Made by a program: the position numbers and the translations under genes. Shown here one piece after another: positions 33,171 through 41,743 of a stretch of DNA of 64,000 bases. Origin of the DNA: JBBPZA01 sp963728925 (lineage in GTDB: Bacteria > Actinomycetota > Thermoleophilia > Solirubrobacterales > Solirubrobacteraceae); contig CAVSMB010000015.1 in the NCBI GenBank assembly GCA_963728925.1, forward strand, positions 124,001-188,000, given 5' to 3'. Position 1 is the first letter of the stretch; each line of letters begins with the position of its first letter. The notes under the pieces were generated by a model. That model was not told where the DNA came from, searched no databases, and saw nothing but the letters and a program-made list of their open reading frames with translations.

Positions 33171-34568
33171 CTAGCCCGAACTCCCAGCCACCCGCCGCGC
33201 CAGCGCGATCGCCTCCTCGCGGCTCGCCACCTCGCCGGCGAAGCGGGCCTCGTCGACGGCCTCGAGCAGGCGGCCTATCTCGGGGCCCGGGTTGAGGCCG
33301 AGCTCGCGGGCCAGCTCGTCGCCGCGCACGAGCGGCGGGGCGGCGCGGGCCGCGCGCCATTCGAGCGCCTCGCCGAGCAGCTCGCGGGCGAGGTCGAGGT
33401 GTGTGGCGATCGCCTTGTCGGCCTTGCGGCCGCGGGTGGCGAGGCGGTCGGCGACCGAGAGCACGGTGACGTCGACCTCCACCGGCTCGCACGCGTGCAG
33501 GTAGCGGTACACGGTGCGCCGCGGGAGCGGGCGCTCGTGGACGAGGAAGCCGAGGCGCAGGTGGTGGCGGGTCAGCGCGGCGACGTAGGCGGCGAGCCGC
33601 TCGCTCGCACGCAGGCGGGTGAGGACCGCGTGCGCGAGCGCGGCGCCTGCGGTGTCGTGGCCCATGAAGGTCACGCGGCCGGCCATCTCCTCGCGAGTGG
33701 CGGGCTTGGCGGCGTCGTGGAGCAGCGCCGCGAAGCGCAGGGCCTCGCCGCGGGTGAGCTCGTCGGCGAGCGGCTCGTCCAGCAGCGCCCGGACCGGCTC
33801 CGCCTGCGCCCCGAGCGGCGACGGGTCGCGCTCGAGCTCGATGGTGGCCGCGAGGACGGCCAGAGTGTGCTCGTAGACGTCGAGGTGGTGGTACGCGCTC
33901 TGCTCGATTCCGCGCAGGGCGGCCAGCTCCGGCAGTACGGCATCGGTCGCGCCCAGCCGCTCCATCAGCGCCAGCCCTTCGAGCGCGGCGGGAGCAGTGA
34001 CGATGCGCTTGAGCTCGGCGAACACGCGCTCCTGGGCGGCCGTCGAGAGCCGCGACGCCCGCACGCGAGCGGCGGACTGCGTCGCCGCGTCGACGTCGAG
34101 GGCCAGCTCGCAGGCCAGGCGCGCAAGGCGCATCACCCGCACGGGGTCGTCGTCGAAGGCGCGCGGGGCGACCATGCGCAAGCGTCGGGCGGCCGCGTCG
34201 CGTGCCCCTCCGTAGGGATCGATGAGCTCGCCGCCCGCCAGTGGACGGGCCAGCGCGTTCACTGTGAAGTCGCGGCGCGCGAGGTCCTCCTCCGGCGAGC
34301 CACCCTGGAGGGCGAGCAGGTCCGCGTGCCACGCCCGCCCCGGCCCGAGCACGCGCCATGCGCCCCACACCTCGCTCAGCGGGAACGCCGCGCCGCCCGC
34401 CGCCCGGGCGAACGAGCGTGCCGTCTCGCGTGGGTCGCCCTCCACCGCGAGGTCCACGTCGTCGGTCGGCCGGCCGAGCAGCTCGTCGCGCAGCGTCCCG
34501 CCGACGATCCACACCCGGGCGCCGCCGAGTGCGGCGCGCGCGGCGGCGAGCGCCGCGTTGGCGCTCAC
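33171..34568 (-). CDS. cca: tRNA nucleotidyltransferase / poly(A) polymerase family with HD domain
   Basis: The 465-residue protein has the class II nucleotidyltransferase head: VWIVGGTLRDELLGRPTDDVDLAVEG with catalytic aspartates (about 20-42), DLARRDFTVNALA, and RAFDDDPVRVMRLARLACEL. A middle HD domain has HHLDVYEHTL and FAALLHDAAKPAT. In organisms with one such protein it adds CCA to tRNA 3' ends. The head could also belong to a poly(A) polymerase-like branch; the sequence alone does not exclude this. The GTG at 34568 starts just before the nucleotidyltransferase core. It is the last gene of the rplM-rpsI-glmM-glmS-nnr-alr run. Confidence 0.88.
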   Translation of the reverse strand: MSANAALAAARAALGGARVWIVGGTLRDELLGRPTDDVDLAVEGDPRETARSFARAAGGAAFPLSEVWGAWRVLGPGRAWHADLLALQGGSPEEDLARRDFTVNALARPLAGGELIDPYGGARDAAARRLRMVAPRAFDDDPVRVMRLARLACELALDVDAATQSAARVRASRLSTAAQERVFAELKRIVTAPAALEGLALMERLGATDAVLPELAALRGIEQSAYHHLDVYEHTLAVLAATIELERDPSPLGAQAEPVRALLDEPLADELTRGEALRFAALLHDAAKPATREEMAGRVTFMGHDTAGAALAHAVLTRLRASERLAAYVAALTRHHLRLGFLVHERPLPRRTVYRYLHACEPVEVDVTVLSVADRLATRGRKADKAIATHLDLARELLGEALEWRAARAAPPLVRGDELARELGLNPGPEIGRLLEAVDEARFAGEVASREEAIALARRVAGSSG

Positions 34569-34617
34569 CGCGGGCGCTCCCGCGAGCGTCGCATGGCGGC
34601 GCGCGACGTCGAGGGCG

Positions 34618-35736
34618 TCATGCCGGCACCCCGTCGCGGTGATACTCGCGCGGCACCCGCGTCGTCAGCGCGCATGTGATCTCGTAGTTGATCGTGCCCA
34701 ATCGCCGTGCCCACTCCTCGGCGAGCACCCGCTCGGAGCCGTCGGCGCCGAGCAGCACGACGGCGTCCCCGGGCGTGACGTCGGGCTCGGGGCCGAGGTC
34801 GATGGTCACGTTGTCCATGCTCACCGTGCCGACCAGCGGGCGCCGGCGGCCGCGGACGAGCACCTCCGCGTCGTTGGTGAGCGCGCGGCGCACGCCGTCG
34901 CCGTAGCCGATCGGCACCACCCCGAGCCAGGTCGGGTGCTCGGCGACAAAGCGCCGGCCGTAGCCGGCGCTGTCACCCGTCTGCGCGAGCTTGACGTCGG
35001 CGACGTAGGAGCGCAGCTCGAGCGCCGGCTCGAGGCCGTGCTCGGCCGGATCGCGCTGGAAGGGGTCCATCCCGTAGACCGCGATCCCGCAGCGCACGAG
35101 GTCGAAGCGCGCGCGGGAGCTGCCCAGCGTCGCGGCGCTGTTGGCGGCATGCACGACGAGGCCCGGGTGCTCGCCGGCGAGCTGCGCGGCGAAGGGCTCG
35201 AAGCGGGCGAGCTGCTCCTCGAAGAAGGCGTCGTCGTCCTCGTCTGCGGTCGCGAAATGCGTCATGGCCCCGGCGAGCCGCAGCGCCGGCGAGGCCGCGA
35301 CCGCCGCGGCGACGTCGAGCGCCTCCGCCCGGTCGCGCGTGCCGAGCCGGCCCATGCCGGTGTCGAGCTTCACGTGCACGGCGACCGGCGCGCCGGTCGC
35401 CTCCAGCCGCTCGACGAACGACCGCCGCCAGGCCACGAGCTCGGCGCCCGCGCCGACCGCAAGCTCGAGCTCCTCGTGGTCGATCGCTCCCATGACCAGC
35501 AGCCGCCCGCCGATGGCCGCGGCACGCAGCTCCATCGCCTCGCCTGCCGTGGCCACCGCCAGCCACGTCGCGCCCCCCGCGATCGCCGCGCGCGCGACGG
35601 GCACGGCGCCATGGCCGTAGCCGTCGGCCTTCACGACGGCGGCGAGCGCCGACGTGGGCCCGACCTCGCCCGCCAGCCGTGCGCAGTTGCGCTCGATCGC
35701 CGCGAGATTGACCCGCGCAACGGCCCGGAGGGGCAC
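34618..35736 (-). CDS. alr: alanine racemase
   Basis: This 372-residue PLP enzyme converts L- to D-alanine for peptidoglycan. The PLP lysine is in VVKADGYGHGA (about residue 35), the catalytic tyrosine is in DSAGYGRRFVAEHPTWLGVVPIGYGDGV, and the TVSMDNVTIDLG segment is typical. Length is standard. The start is GTG at 35736, directly before the RVNLAAIERNCARL helix. It lies 36 bases downstream of nnr and 49 upstream of cca on the same strand. The neighbouring glmS and glmM supply UDP-GlcNAc, so this part of the operon feeds cell-wall synthesis. Confidence 0.96.
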   Translation of the reverse strand: MPLRAVARVNLAAIERNCARLAGEVGPTSALAAVVKADGYGHGAVPVARAAIAGGATWLAVATAGEAMELRAAAIGGRLLVMGAIDHEELELAVGAGAELVAWRRSFVERLEATGAPVAVHVKLDTGMGRLGTRDRAEALDVAAAVAASPALRLAGAMTHFATADEDDDAFFEEQLARFEPFAAQLAGEHPGLVVHAANSAATLGSSRARFDLVRCGIAVYGMDPFQRDPAEHGLEPALELRSYVADVKLAQTGDSAGYGRRFVAEHPTWLGVVPIGYGDGVRRALTNDAEVLVRGRRRPLVGTVSMDNVTIDLGPEPDVTPGDAVVLLGADGSERVLAEEWARRLGTINYEITCALTTRVPREYHRDGVPA

Positions 35737-35772
35737 GTCAGGCGGTCGCCCGAAGGCCCGAGCGCCGGTGGT

Positions 35773-37305
35773 TCATCCGGCCGCCTCCCGCCCCGCGGCG
35801 ATCGCCTCGGGCAGCGCGGCGATCACGTCGCGCGCGATCACGCCCTCGGGGATGCCCTGCTCGCGGGCGGCGATACGCCCCGCCTCGGCGTGGATCCACA
35901 CCGCGGCGCAGGCGGCGGCGAAGGGCTCGAGGCCCTGGGCGAGCAGGGCGGCGACGACGCCCGAGAGGACGTCGCCCGTTCCCGCGGTCGCGAGCGCCGG
36001 GCTCCCGCCCGAGCTCACCGCAACCGCCCCGCCGGGGTCGGCCACGATCGTGTCGTCGCCCTTGAGGACGACGATCGCCTCAGCGCGGCCCGCGGCGTCG
36101 CGGGCGTGCGCGAGCCGCCGCGCCCCGACCGCCGCGCTCTCGACGCCGAGCAGCCGCCCCAGCTCGCCGGCGTGCGGGGTCACGACCGTCGGCGCCGCCC
36201 GGGCGGCCAGCTCCTCCAGACGTTCGGCGTGGGCGTTGAGGCCGTCGGCGTCCAGGACGAGCGGCGTCTCGACCGCCGCGGCGACGCTGCGCGCGAACGC
36301 GACGGCGCCGTCCTCGCGGCCGATCCCCGGGCCCAGCACGAGCGCGTCCGCCCGCCGCCCGCGCTCGAGGACGACGGCGGCGGCCGCCTCGGTCAACGAG
36401 CCGCCCTCGTCGTCGAGCGCCACCGTCATCGCCTCGAGCAGGCGCACCTCAAAGATCACGTTGAGCGAAGCGGGAACGAGCGCGGTCACGTAGCCCGCGC
36501 CGGCGCGCGCCGCCGCCTCGGACGCGAGCGAAGGTGCGCCCGTGAGCCCCCGCGAGCCACCGGCGACCATCACCGCGCCGGAGCTGAACTTCGTCGAGCC
36601 GGCCGCCCTGCGTGGGAGCAGGCCCACCGCAGCTGGCTCGATCAAGCCGACGCGCGCATCCAGCGGCGCTCCCTCGGGGATCCCGATCTCGACGACCTCG
36701 ACCCTCCCGGCGTGCTCCTTGCCCGGGTGGATCCACAGCCCGGGCTTGGCCACGTGGAAGGTCGCCGTCGCCCGCGCCCGCACCGCGGCGCCGGCGACCT
36801 CGCCGGTCGAGGCGTCCACCCCGCTGGGAACGTCGGCGGCGACCACGGGGACGCCCGCGGCGTTCAGCGCCTCGATCGCGCCGCGCGAGGGCCCGCGCGG
36901 CTCGCCCTCGAAGCCGGTGCCGAGGATCGCGTCGACCGCCGCGGCGGCGCCGGCCAGCACGGCAGCGTCGAAGGCCCTCGGTGGCTCCCCGGGCAGGCGA
37001 GCGAGGTTCTCCTCCGGGTCGCCGGTGAGCTCGCCGGCGTCGGCCAGCAGCAGGACGTCGACCTCACGTCCGGCCTCGCGCAGGCGCCGCGCGGCGACGA
37101 GGCCGTCGCCCCCGTTGTTCCCCTTCCCGCACACCACCACCACGCGCCCCTCCGGCGCCTCGCGCTCGACCGCCCGTGCGAGCCCAGCGCCCGCGCGCTC
37201 CATCAGGTCGAGGGAGGGCACGCCGCGGTCCTCGATCGTCCAGCGGTCGACCTCGCGCATCCGCGGCGCGTCGGGCAGCGGCGCCATCCACTGCGGCAGG
37301 CTCAC
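35773..37305 (-). CDS. nnr: bifunctional NAD(P)H-hydrate epimerase/dehydratase
   Basis: The 510-residue fusion repairs hydrated NAD(P)H. The N-terminal YjeF/NnrE epimerase (about 1-215) has VVVCGKGNNGGDGLVAARRL and PVVAADVPSGVDASTGE. The C-terminal ribokinase-like NnrD dehydratase (about 225-505) has MVAGGSRGLTGAPSLASEAAARAGAGYVT, TVVTPHAGELGRLLG, VVLKGDDTIVA and TAGTGDVLSGVVAALLAQG. Length is that of the bacterial fusion. The minus frame is open much further upstream; GTG at 37305 is chosen because it precedes the first conserved helix and has a TAGCAT box 7 bases before it. It lies 20 bases downstream of glmS. Confidence 0.95.
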   Translation of the reverse strand: MSLPQWMAPLPDAPRMREVDRWTIEDRGVPSLDLMERAGAGLARAVEREAPEGRVVVVCGKGNNGGDGLVAARRLREAGREVDVLLLADAGELTGDPEENLARLPGEPPRAFDAAVLAGAAAAVDAILGTGFEGEPRGPSRGAIEALNAAGVPVVAADVPSGVDASTGEVAGAAVRARATATFHVAKPGLWIHPGKEHAGRVEVVEIGIPEGAPLDARVGLIEPAAVGLLPRRAAGSTKFSSGAVMVAGGSRGLTGAPSLASEAAARAGAGYVTALVPASLNVIFEVRLLEAMTVALDDEGGSLTEAAAAVVLERGRRADALVLGPGIGREDGAVAFARSVAAAVETPLVLDADGLNAHAERLEELAARAAPTVVTPHAGELGRLLGVESAAVGARRLAHARDAAGRAEAIVVLKGDDTIVADPGGAVAVSSGGSPALATAGTGDVLSGVVAALLAQGLEPFAAACAAVWIHAEAGRIAAREQGIPEGVIARDVIAALPEAIAAGREAAG

Positions 37306-37312
37306 GCGGGCG

Positions 37313-37318
37313 ATGCTA
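37313..37318 (-). promoter_or_regulatory. -10 box TAGCAT of nnr
   Basis: On the minus strand TAGCAT ends 7 bases before the GTG at 37305, between glmS and nnr. It could give an internal leaderless promoter for nnr-alr-cca. Confidence 0.45.
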
Positions 37319-37325
37319 CCCGCGG

Positions 37326-39185
37326 CTACTCGACGGTGACGGTCTTGGCGAGATTGCGCGGCTGGTCGACGTTCAGGCCGCGGTGGCGAGCGATCTTGTA
37401 GGCGAGGAGCTGGAGCGGGATGACCGCGAGCATCGCCTCGAGCATCCAGTCGGTCTTCGGCACCCAGACGACCTCCTCGGCGTGGGCAGTGAGCCCGTCG
37501 CGGCCGGCGGTCCCGATCGCGATCACGTGCGCGCCGCGCGCGCGGACCTCCTGGATGTTGGAGATGACCTTCTCGAGGACCGGCGAGTCGGTGGCGACGC
37601 AGACGACCGGGGTCGACTGGTCGAGCAGCGCGATCGGGCCGTGCTTCATCTCGCCCGCCGCGTAGGCGTCGGTGGCGATGTAGGAGATCTCCTTGAGCTT
37701 GAGGGCTCCCTCGAGGGCGACCGGCAGCCCGACGTGGCGGCCGAGGTAGAGGAAGAAGTCCGAGCGCCAGTGGGCGTCGGCGACGCGCGCCACCGGCTCC
37801 TCGACCTCGCCCAGCAGCTCGTCGATGCAGTGGGGCAGGCCCTTCACCTCCCCGACCAGCCGGGCGAGCTCGGCGGGCTCCAAGGTCCCGCGCAGCTCCG
37901 CAATGCGCAGCCCGAGCAGGTACATGACGGCAACCTGGCACACGAAGGTCTTGGTCGCGGCGACGCCGATCTCGAGGCCGGCGCGGGTGAAGAGCACGCC
38001 GTTCGCGTCGCGCGTGGCCTGTGAGCCCATCACGTTGGTGACGCCGAGCACGGTTGCCCCGCGGTCGCGGGCGAGGCGCATGGCGGCGAGCGTGTCGGCC
38101 GTCTCGCCCGACTGGGTGATGCCGACCACCAGGTCGCCGGAGCCCACGACCGGGTTGCGGTAGCGGTACTCGGAGGCGACGTCCATCTCGACCGGGACGC
38201 GGCCCCACTGCTCGATCGCGTAGCGGCCCACCAGGCCGGCGTGGTAGCTCGTCCCGCACGCCACGATCACGACGCGGCGCACGGTGCGCAGCAGCTCGTC
38301 GTCGATCGCCCCGAGATCGCCGAGGTCGACACCGTCGCCGCGGGCGGTGCGGTCGGCGATCGTCTCGGCGACCGCGTCGGCCTGCTCGTGGATCTCCTTG
38401 AGCATGAAAGTCTCGTAGCCGCCCTTCTCGGCCGTGGCGGCGTCCCAGTCGATCTCCTCGATCTCACGGTGCAGCGGCGTGCCGTCGGGCCGCTGGAACT
38501 CCGTCCCGTCGCGGCGCACCACGACGATCTCGTCGTTCTCGATGAACTGGACGCGGCGCGTCTCGGCGAGGAAGGCGGGGATCGCGGACGCGAGGAACTG
38601 CTCGCCCTCGCCGCGCCCGACGATCAGCGGGCACTCCTTGCGCGCGCCGACCAGCGTCTCGGGGTCGTCGGCGGACATCGCCACGAACGCGTAGTGGCCC
38701 TCGAGCTCGGCGTAGGCGGCTCGCACGGCAGCCGGAAGATCGCCGTCGTAGTGGAGCGAGACGAGGTGGGCGACGACCTCGGCGTCGGTCTCCGAGGTGA
38801 AGGTCGCGCCCTGCGCGGCGAGGCGCTCTCTGAGCGCCATGTAGTTCTCGACGATCCCGTTGAGGACGATGTGGAGGCGATCGGCGGTGTCGTAGTGGGG
38901 ATGCGCGTTCTCCTCGCTCACCCGGCCGTGCGTCGCCCAGCGGGTGTGGCCGATCCCGATCGTCGCGGGCCGCGAGGCCACGGCCACGCCCCCCTCGCGC
39001 TCGGACTCGTCGACCGCGCGGTGCAGCGCGCTCAGGTTGCCCACGGCGCGGACCGAGTCGATCCGGCCGTCCGCCAGCACGGAGATCCCCGCGCTGTCGT
39101 AGCCCCTGTACTCGAGCTTCTCGAGGCCCGCCAGGAGCAGCTCCTGGACCGGCCGGTCACCGACGTATCCGACGATCCCGCACAT
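37326..39185 (-). CDS. glmS: glutamine-fructose-6-phosphate aminotransferase (isomerizing)
   Basis: The 619-residue enzyme makes glucosamine-6-phosphate. Cys2 of MCGIVGYVGDRPV is the amidotransferase nucleophile, and the class II glutaminase domain spans about 2-220 (KLEYRGYDSAGI, GIGHTRWATHG). Two SIS sugar-isomerase domains follow, with ACGTSYHAGLVGRYAIE, GITQSGETADTLAAM and YAAGEMKHGPIALLD. It ends KTVTVE as expected. The leader contains an 8-bp hairpin (39209-39238) and a ribosome site CGGAGG. glmM, the next enzyme of the pathway, lies immediately upstream on the same strand, so the two form one pathway unit. Confidence 0.97.
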   Translation of the reverse strand: MCGIVGYVGDRPVQELLLAGLEKLEYRGYDSAGISVLADGRIDSVRAVGNLSALHRAVDESEREGGVAVASRPATIGIGHTRWATHGRVSEENAHPHYDTADRLHIVLNGIVENYMALRERLAAQGATFTSETDAEVVAHLVSLHYDGDLPAAVRAAYAELEGHYAFVAMSADDPETLVGARKECPLIVGRGEGEQFLASAIPAFLAETRRVQFIENDEIVVVRRDGTEFQRPDGTPLHREIEEIDWDAATAEKGGYETFMLKEIHEQADAVAETIADRTARGDGVDLGDLGAIDDELLRTVRRVVIVACGTSYHAGLVGRYAIEQWGRVPVEMDVASEYRYRNPVVGSGDLVVGITQSGETADTLAAMRLARDRGATVLGVTNVMGSQATRDANGVLFTRAGLEIGVAATKTFVCQVAVMYLLGLRIAELRGTLEPAELARLVGEVKGLPHCIDELLGEVEEPVARVADAHWRSDFFLYLGRHVGLPVALEGALKLKEISYIATDAYAAGEMKHGPIALLDQSTPVVCVATDSPVLEKVISNIQEVRARGAHVIAIGTAGRDGLTAHAEEVVWVPKTDWMLEAMLAVIPLQLLAYKIARHRGLNVDQPRNLAKTVTVE

Positions 39186-39208
39186 GGACGAACCTCCGAA
39201 AACGGCAT

Positions 39209-39238
39209 GAGAGCCGCGCCAGCGGCCCTCCGGCTCTC
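39209..39238 (-). promoter_or_regulatory. hairpin in the glmS leader / glmM-glmS spacer
   Basis: GAGAGCCG and CGGCTCTC (perfect 8 bp) flank a 14-base loop between the TACCAT box at 39260 and the glmS ribosome site. It may slow transcription, stabilise the mRNA, or act as a weak terminator of glmM. It shows no similarity to the glmS ribozyme that I can see. Confidence 0.5.
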
Positions 39239-39259
39239 CGGGCGGAGGCCGAATGTCAG

Positions 39260-39265
39260 ATGGTA
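39260..39265 (-). promoter_or_regulatory. -10 box TACCAT upstream of glmS
   Basis: On the minus strand TACCAT lies 74 bases before the glmS ATG, in the spacer after glmM. If used, the glmS mRNA would have a leader of about 65 bases containing the hairpin. Confidence 0.35.
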
Positions 39266-39305
39266 GCGGCCGGCGGGATGCGAACGAGGGCGTGGACGGG
39301 CTTCC

Positions 39306-40637
39306 TCAGCCGATCGCCGGCCGGCCGGCGATCGCCTGCACCGCCTCGACCAGTCGTCCGCAGACCTCGTCGGCCTCCTCCTCGCCCGGCGCCTCGACCA
39401 TCACGCGGACGAGTTCCTCGGTGCCGCTCGGGCGCACCAGTACGCGCCCGCGGCCCTCGAGCGCCGCGCTCTCGCGCTCGACCGCCTCGAGGAGCGGCGG
39501 CGCCTCGAGCACCGTGCGCTTGTCGGGCACGCGCACGTTGACCAGCCGCTGGGGCAGCTTCTCCATGGCGCTTCGGTGGGCGAGATCGCGACCACCCAAG
39601 GCCTCGAGGGTGAGCAGCGCGCTGGCGATGCCGTCGCCCGACGGCGCGAAGCCGAGCTCGATGATGTGGCCCGACTGCTCGCCGCCGAGCGCCCAGCCTC
39701 GCTCGCGCAGCGCCTCGAGCACGTAGCGGTCGCCCACCGCGGTCGTAGCGACCTGCACCCCCGCCTCGCGCATGGCCGCGTGGAAGCCGTAGTTGGTCAT
39801 CACCGTGACGGCGACGCCGGCGCCGGGGAGCCGGCCGGCCTCGCGGAGGTGCACCGCTGCGAGGGCGACGAGCTCGTCGCCGTCGACGACCTCCCCGGCG
39901 CGGTCCATGGCCAGCACCCGGTCGCCGTCGCCGTCAAAGGCGAAGCCCACGTCGTAATCGCCGGCGGCCATCGCGCCGGCCAGCGCCTCGATGTGGGTCG
40001 AGCCCACGCCGTCGTTGATGTTGCGCCCGTCCGGGGCATCGGCGATCACCGTGACCGTCGCCCCGAGCCGCCGGAAGATCTCGGGCGCCGCCCGGTGGGT
40101 CGCGCCGTTGGCGCAGTCGAGCAGCACACGCAGCCCGCTGAGGTCGAGACCGAGGAAGCGCTCGCCCAGCACCCGCAGGTAGTCGTCCAGCGTGCCGTGC
40201 AGGGCCCGGACGCGGCCGACGGGCGCGACCGGCGGCCGGCCGTCGCCGAGCGCCCGCTCGATCTCGAGCTCGGTCGCGTCGGAGAGCTTGTCGCCGTCGG
40301 CCCCGAAGAACTTGATCCCGTTGTCGGCGTAGGGGTTGTGCGACGCCGAGATGACGACCGCGAGGTCGAGGCCGTGGCGTGCGAGAAGCAGCGGCGCGGC
40401 AGGCGTCGGCAGGACCCCGCCGAGCAGCGCCTCTCCCCCGGCTTCGGCCACCCCAGCGGCCACCGCCGCCTCGAGCATCTCGCCCGACTCGCGCGTGTCG
40501 CGGATCACCAGCACGCGCGGGCGGGGTGAGGGCTGGATCTCCGCAGCGGCGCGCGCCAGACCGAGAGCCAGCTCTGCCGTCAGGAGCTCGCCGACCGCGC
40601 CGCGGACACCGTCGGTGCCGAAGAGCTGTCTCGTCAC
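39306..40637 (-). CDS. glmM: phosphoglucosamine mutase
   Basis: The 443-residue enzyme converts glucosamine-6-phosphate to glucosamine-1-phosphate. The catalytic phosphoserine is Ser99 in VVISASHNPYADNGIKFFG, the metal-binding loop is FAFDGDGDRVLAMD, the sugar-binding loop is GGEQSGHII, and the phosphate-binding loop is VRPSGTEELVRVM. FGTDGVRG at the N-terminus is diagnostic. The GTG start directly precedes this motif. It is 13 bases downstream of rpsI and 120 upstream of glmS, so it links ribosomal-protein and amino-sugar genes in one operon. Confidence 0.97.
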   Translation of the reverse strand: MTRQLFGTDGVRGAVGELLTAELALGLARAAAEIQPSPRPRVLVIRDTRESGEMLEAAVAAGVAEAGGEALLGGVLPTPAAPLLLARHGLDLAVVISASHNPYADNGIKFFGADGDKLSDATELEIERALGDGRPPVAPVGRVRALHGTLDDYLRVLGERFLGLDLSGLRVLLDCANGATHRAAPEIFRRLGATVTVIADAPDGRNINDGVGSTHIEALAGAMAAGDYDVGFAFDGDGDRVLAMDRAGEVVDGDELVALAAVHLREAGRLPGAGVAVTVMTNYGFHAAMREAGVQVATTAVGDRYVLEALRERGWALGGEQSGHIIELGFAPSGDGIASALLTLEALGGRDLAHRSAMEKLPQRLVNVRVPDKRTVLEAPPLLEAVERESAALEGRGRVLVRPSGTEELVRVMVEAPGEEEADEVCGRLVEAVQAIAGRPAIG

Positions 40638-40650
40638 GCCGGGCGGGCGC

Positions 40651-41736
40651 TCAGCGCTTGGAGAACTGCGGGCGCTTGCGGGCCTTCTTCAGCCCGGCCT
40701 TCTTGCGCTCCTTCACGCGGGCGTCGCGGGTCAAGAAGCCGCGGCGCTTGAGCTCGGAGCGGAGGTTCGGATCGGCGTCGATCAGCGCCCGGGCGATCCC
40801 GTGGCGCAGCGCCCCGGCCTGGCCGGACACGCCACCGCCCTGGATCGTCGCCACGACGTCCATGCGGGACTCGTAGCCCACCGTCTCGAGCGGCTGGCGG
40901 ATGGTCCGCTGCAGTGTCGGGCGGGGGAAGAAGACCTCGAGCGTCTTGCCGTTGACGGTGTAGGCGCCGCTGCCCGGACGCAGGATGACCCGGGCGATCG
41001 ACGTCTTGCGCTTGCCGGTGGCGCGGTAGCGAGCGCCGGCGGCAAGGTCGATGGCGGCCTGGGCGATGGCCTGCGGAGCGCCGTCGCCGTCCCCGTCACC
41101 GTCGCGCTCGATCACGCCTTCGACCTCGCCCTCGAGCACGAGGCCCTCGGCGGCAACCTCGCCGTGGGTCAGGGCGTCGTCACCCTCGACGACGATGTCG
41201 GGCTCGAGGTCGGCGCCCGGGATCTCGGGCTTCTCGCGGCCGCGAAGCGGATCGTCGCCCTCGCCGACGATGTCGGGCTCGAGGTCGGCGCCCGGGATGT
41301 CGGGGCGCGCGCGGGGGGCGGGCCCCTCGACGCCGGCGCCCTCGTCCTCGAGAGCGGCCTCCTCGGCGCCTGGCGTGGCGCCTTCGGCCGCCGCGGCGTC
41401 GGCGGGCGGGGTCACCGGGGCCTGGTCGGAACCTGCGGCGACGGGCTCGGCGGCGGGAGCGGGCTCCGGCTCGGCGGCGTCGGGCTCAGCCGGCGCGGCC
41501 TCCGCCTCAGCCGGCGCGGCCTCCGCCTCAGCCGGCTCGGCCTCCGTCGAATCCGGCTCCGCGACCTCGGGCTCGTCGGTGCCCGACTCGGCCGCGACGC
41601 CCGCGGGCGGGGCGGTTCGCGCCTCGGCCTCGCCGGCAGGCCGCTCGGCGGCCTCGTCGGCCTGCTCGGCGGTCTCGTCGGGCTGCTCGCCGGCCTCGTC
41701 GCGCTCGTCGTCGGGCTGCTGCGGGGTTTCGGCCAT
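40651..41736 (-). CDS. rpsI: ribosomal protein S9 with a roughly 234-residue acidic N-terminal extension
   Basis: The last 127 residues are a normal S9: ARYRATGKRKTSIARV, RPTLQRTIRQPLETV, GGGVSGQAGALRHGIARALI, RGFLTRDARVKERKKAGLKKARKRPQFSKR. Before this is a continuous in-frame extension of about 234 residues, very rich in Glu, Ala, Asp and Pro, with almost no basic residues until about 140. It contains three 7-residue repeats (EAEAAPA type, about 65-85) and a 25-residue duplication (RPDIPGADLEPDIVGEGDD / KPEIPGADLEPDIVVEGDD, 144-193). ATG at 41736 is 8 bases after the rplM stop, the usual spacing, so the extension is probably translated. An internal start near residue 235 cannot be excluded. 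Such a tail could be cleaved or could shield the basic S9. Confidence 0.9.
   Translation of the reverse strand: MAETPQQPDDERDEAGEQPDETAEQADEAAERPAGEAEARTAPPAGVAAESGTDEPEVAEPDSTEAEPAEAEAAPAEAEAAPAEPDAAEPEPAPAAEPVAAGSDQAPVTPPADAAAAEGATPGAEEAALEDEGAGVEGPAPRARPDIPGADLEPDIVGEGDDPLRGREKPEIPGADLEPDIVVEGDDALTHGEVAAEGLVLEGEVEGVIERDGDGDGDGAPQAIAQAAIDLAAGARYRATGKRKTSIARVILRPGSGAYTVNGKTLEVFFPRPTLQRTIRQPLETVGYESRMDVVATIQGGGVSGQAGALRHGIARALIDADPNLRSELKRRGFLTRDARVKERKKAGLKKARKRPQFSKR
41191..41298 (-). repeat. 33-bp direct repeat within rpsI
   Basis: An identical 33-base segment occurs at 41191-41223 and 41266-41298, exactly 75 bases apart, encoding the duplicated PGADLEPDIV block of the S9 extension. The in-frame spacing shows a recent duplication that kept the reading frame. 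Confidence 0.85.
41485..41547 (-). repeat. three 21-bp tandem repeats within rpsI
   Basis: Units at 41485, 41506 and 41527 are identical except for two changes in the third. They encode the EAEAAPA-type heptads of the acidic S9 extension and are likely to vary in copy number between strains. Confidence 0.85.
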
Positions 41737-41743
41737 CGGCGTC

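Noticed and set aside
33107..33174. 22-codon plus-strand frame starting MRTQLREIRPSR before the cca 3' end
   Set aside because: It overlaps the convergent gene, has no recognised similarity and no clear promoter at the usual distance; chance is the simpler explanation.
39186..39305. glmS ribozyme in front of glmS
   Set aside because: The spacer is too short and GC-rich and shows none of the catalytic core sequence; such ribozymes are known mainly from Firmicutes.
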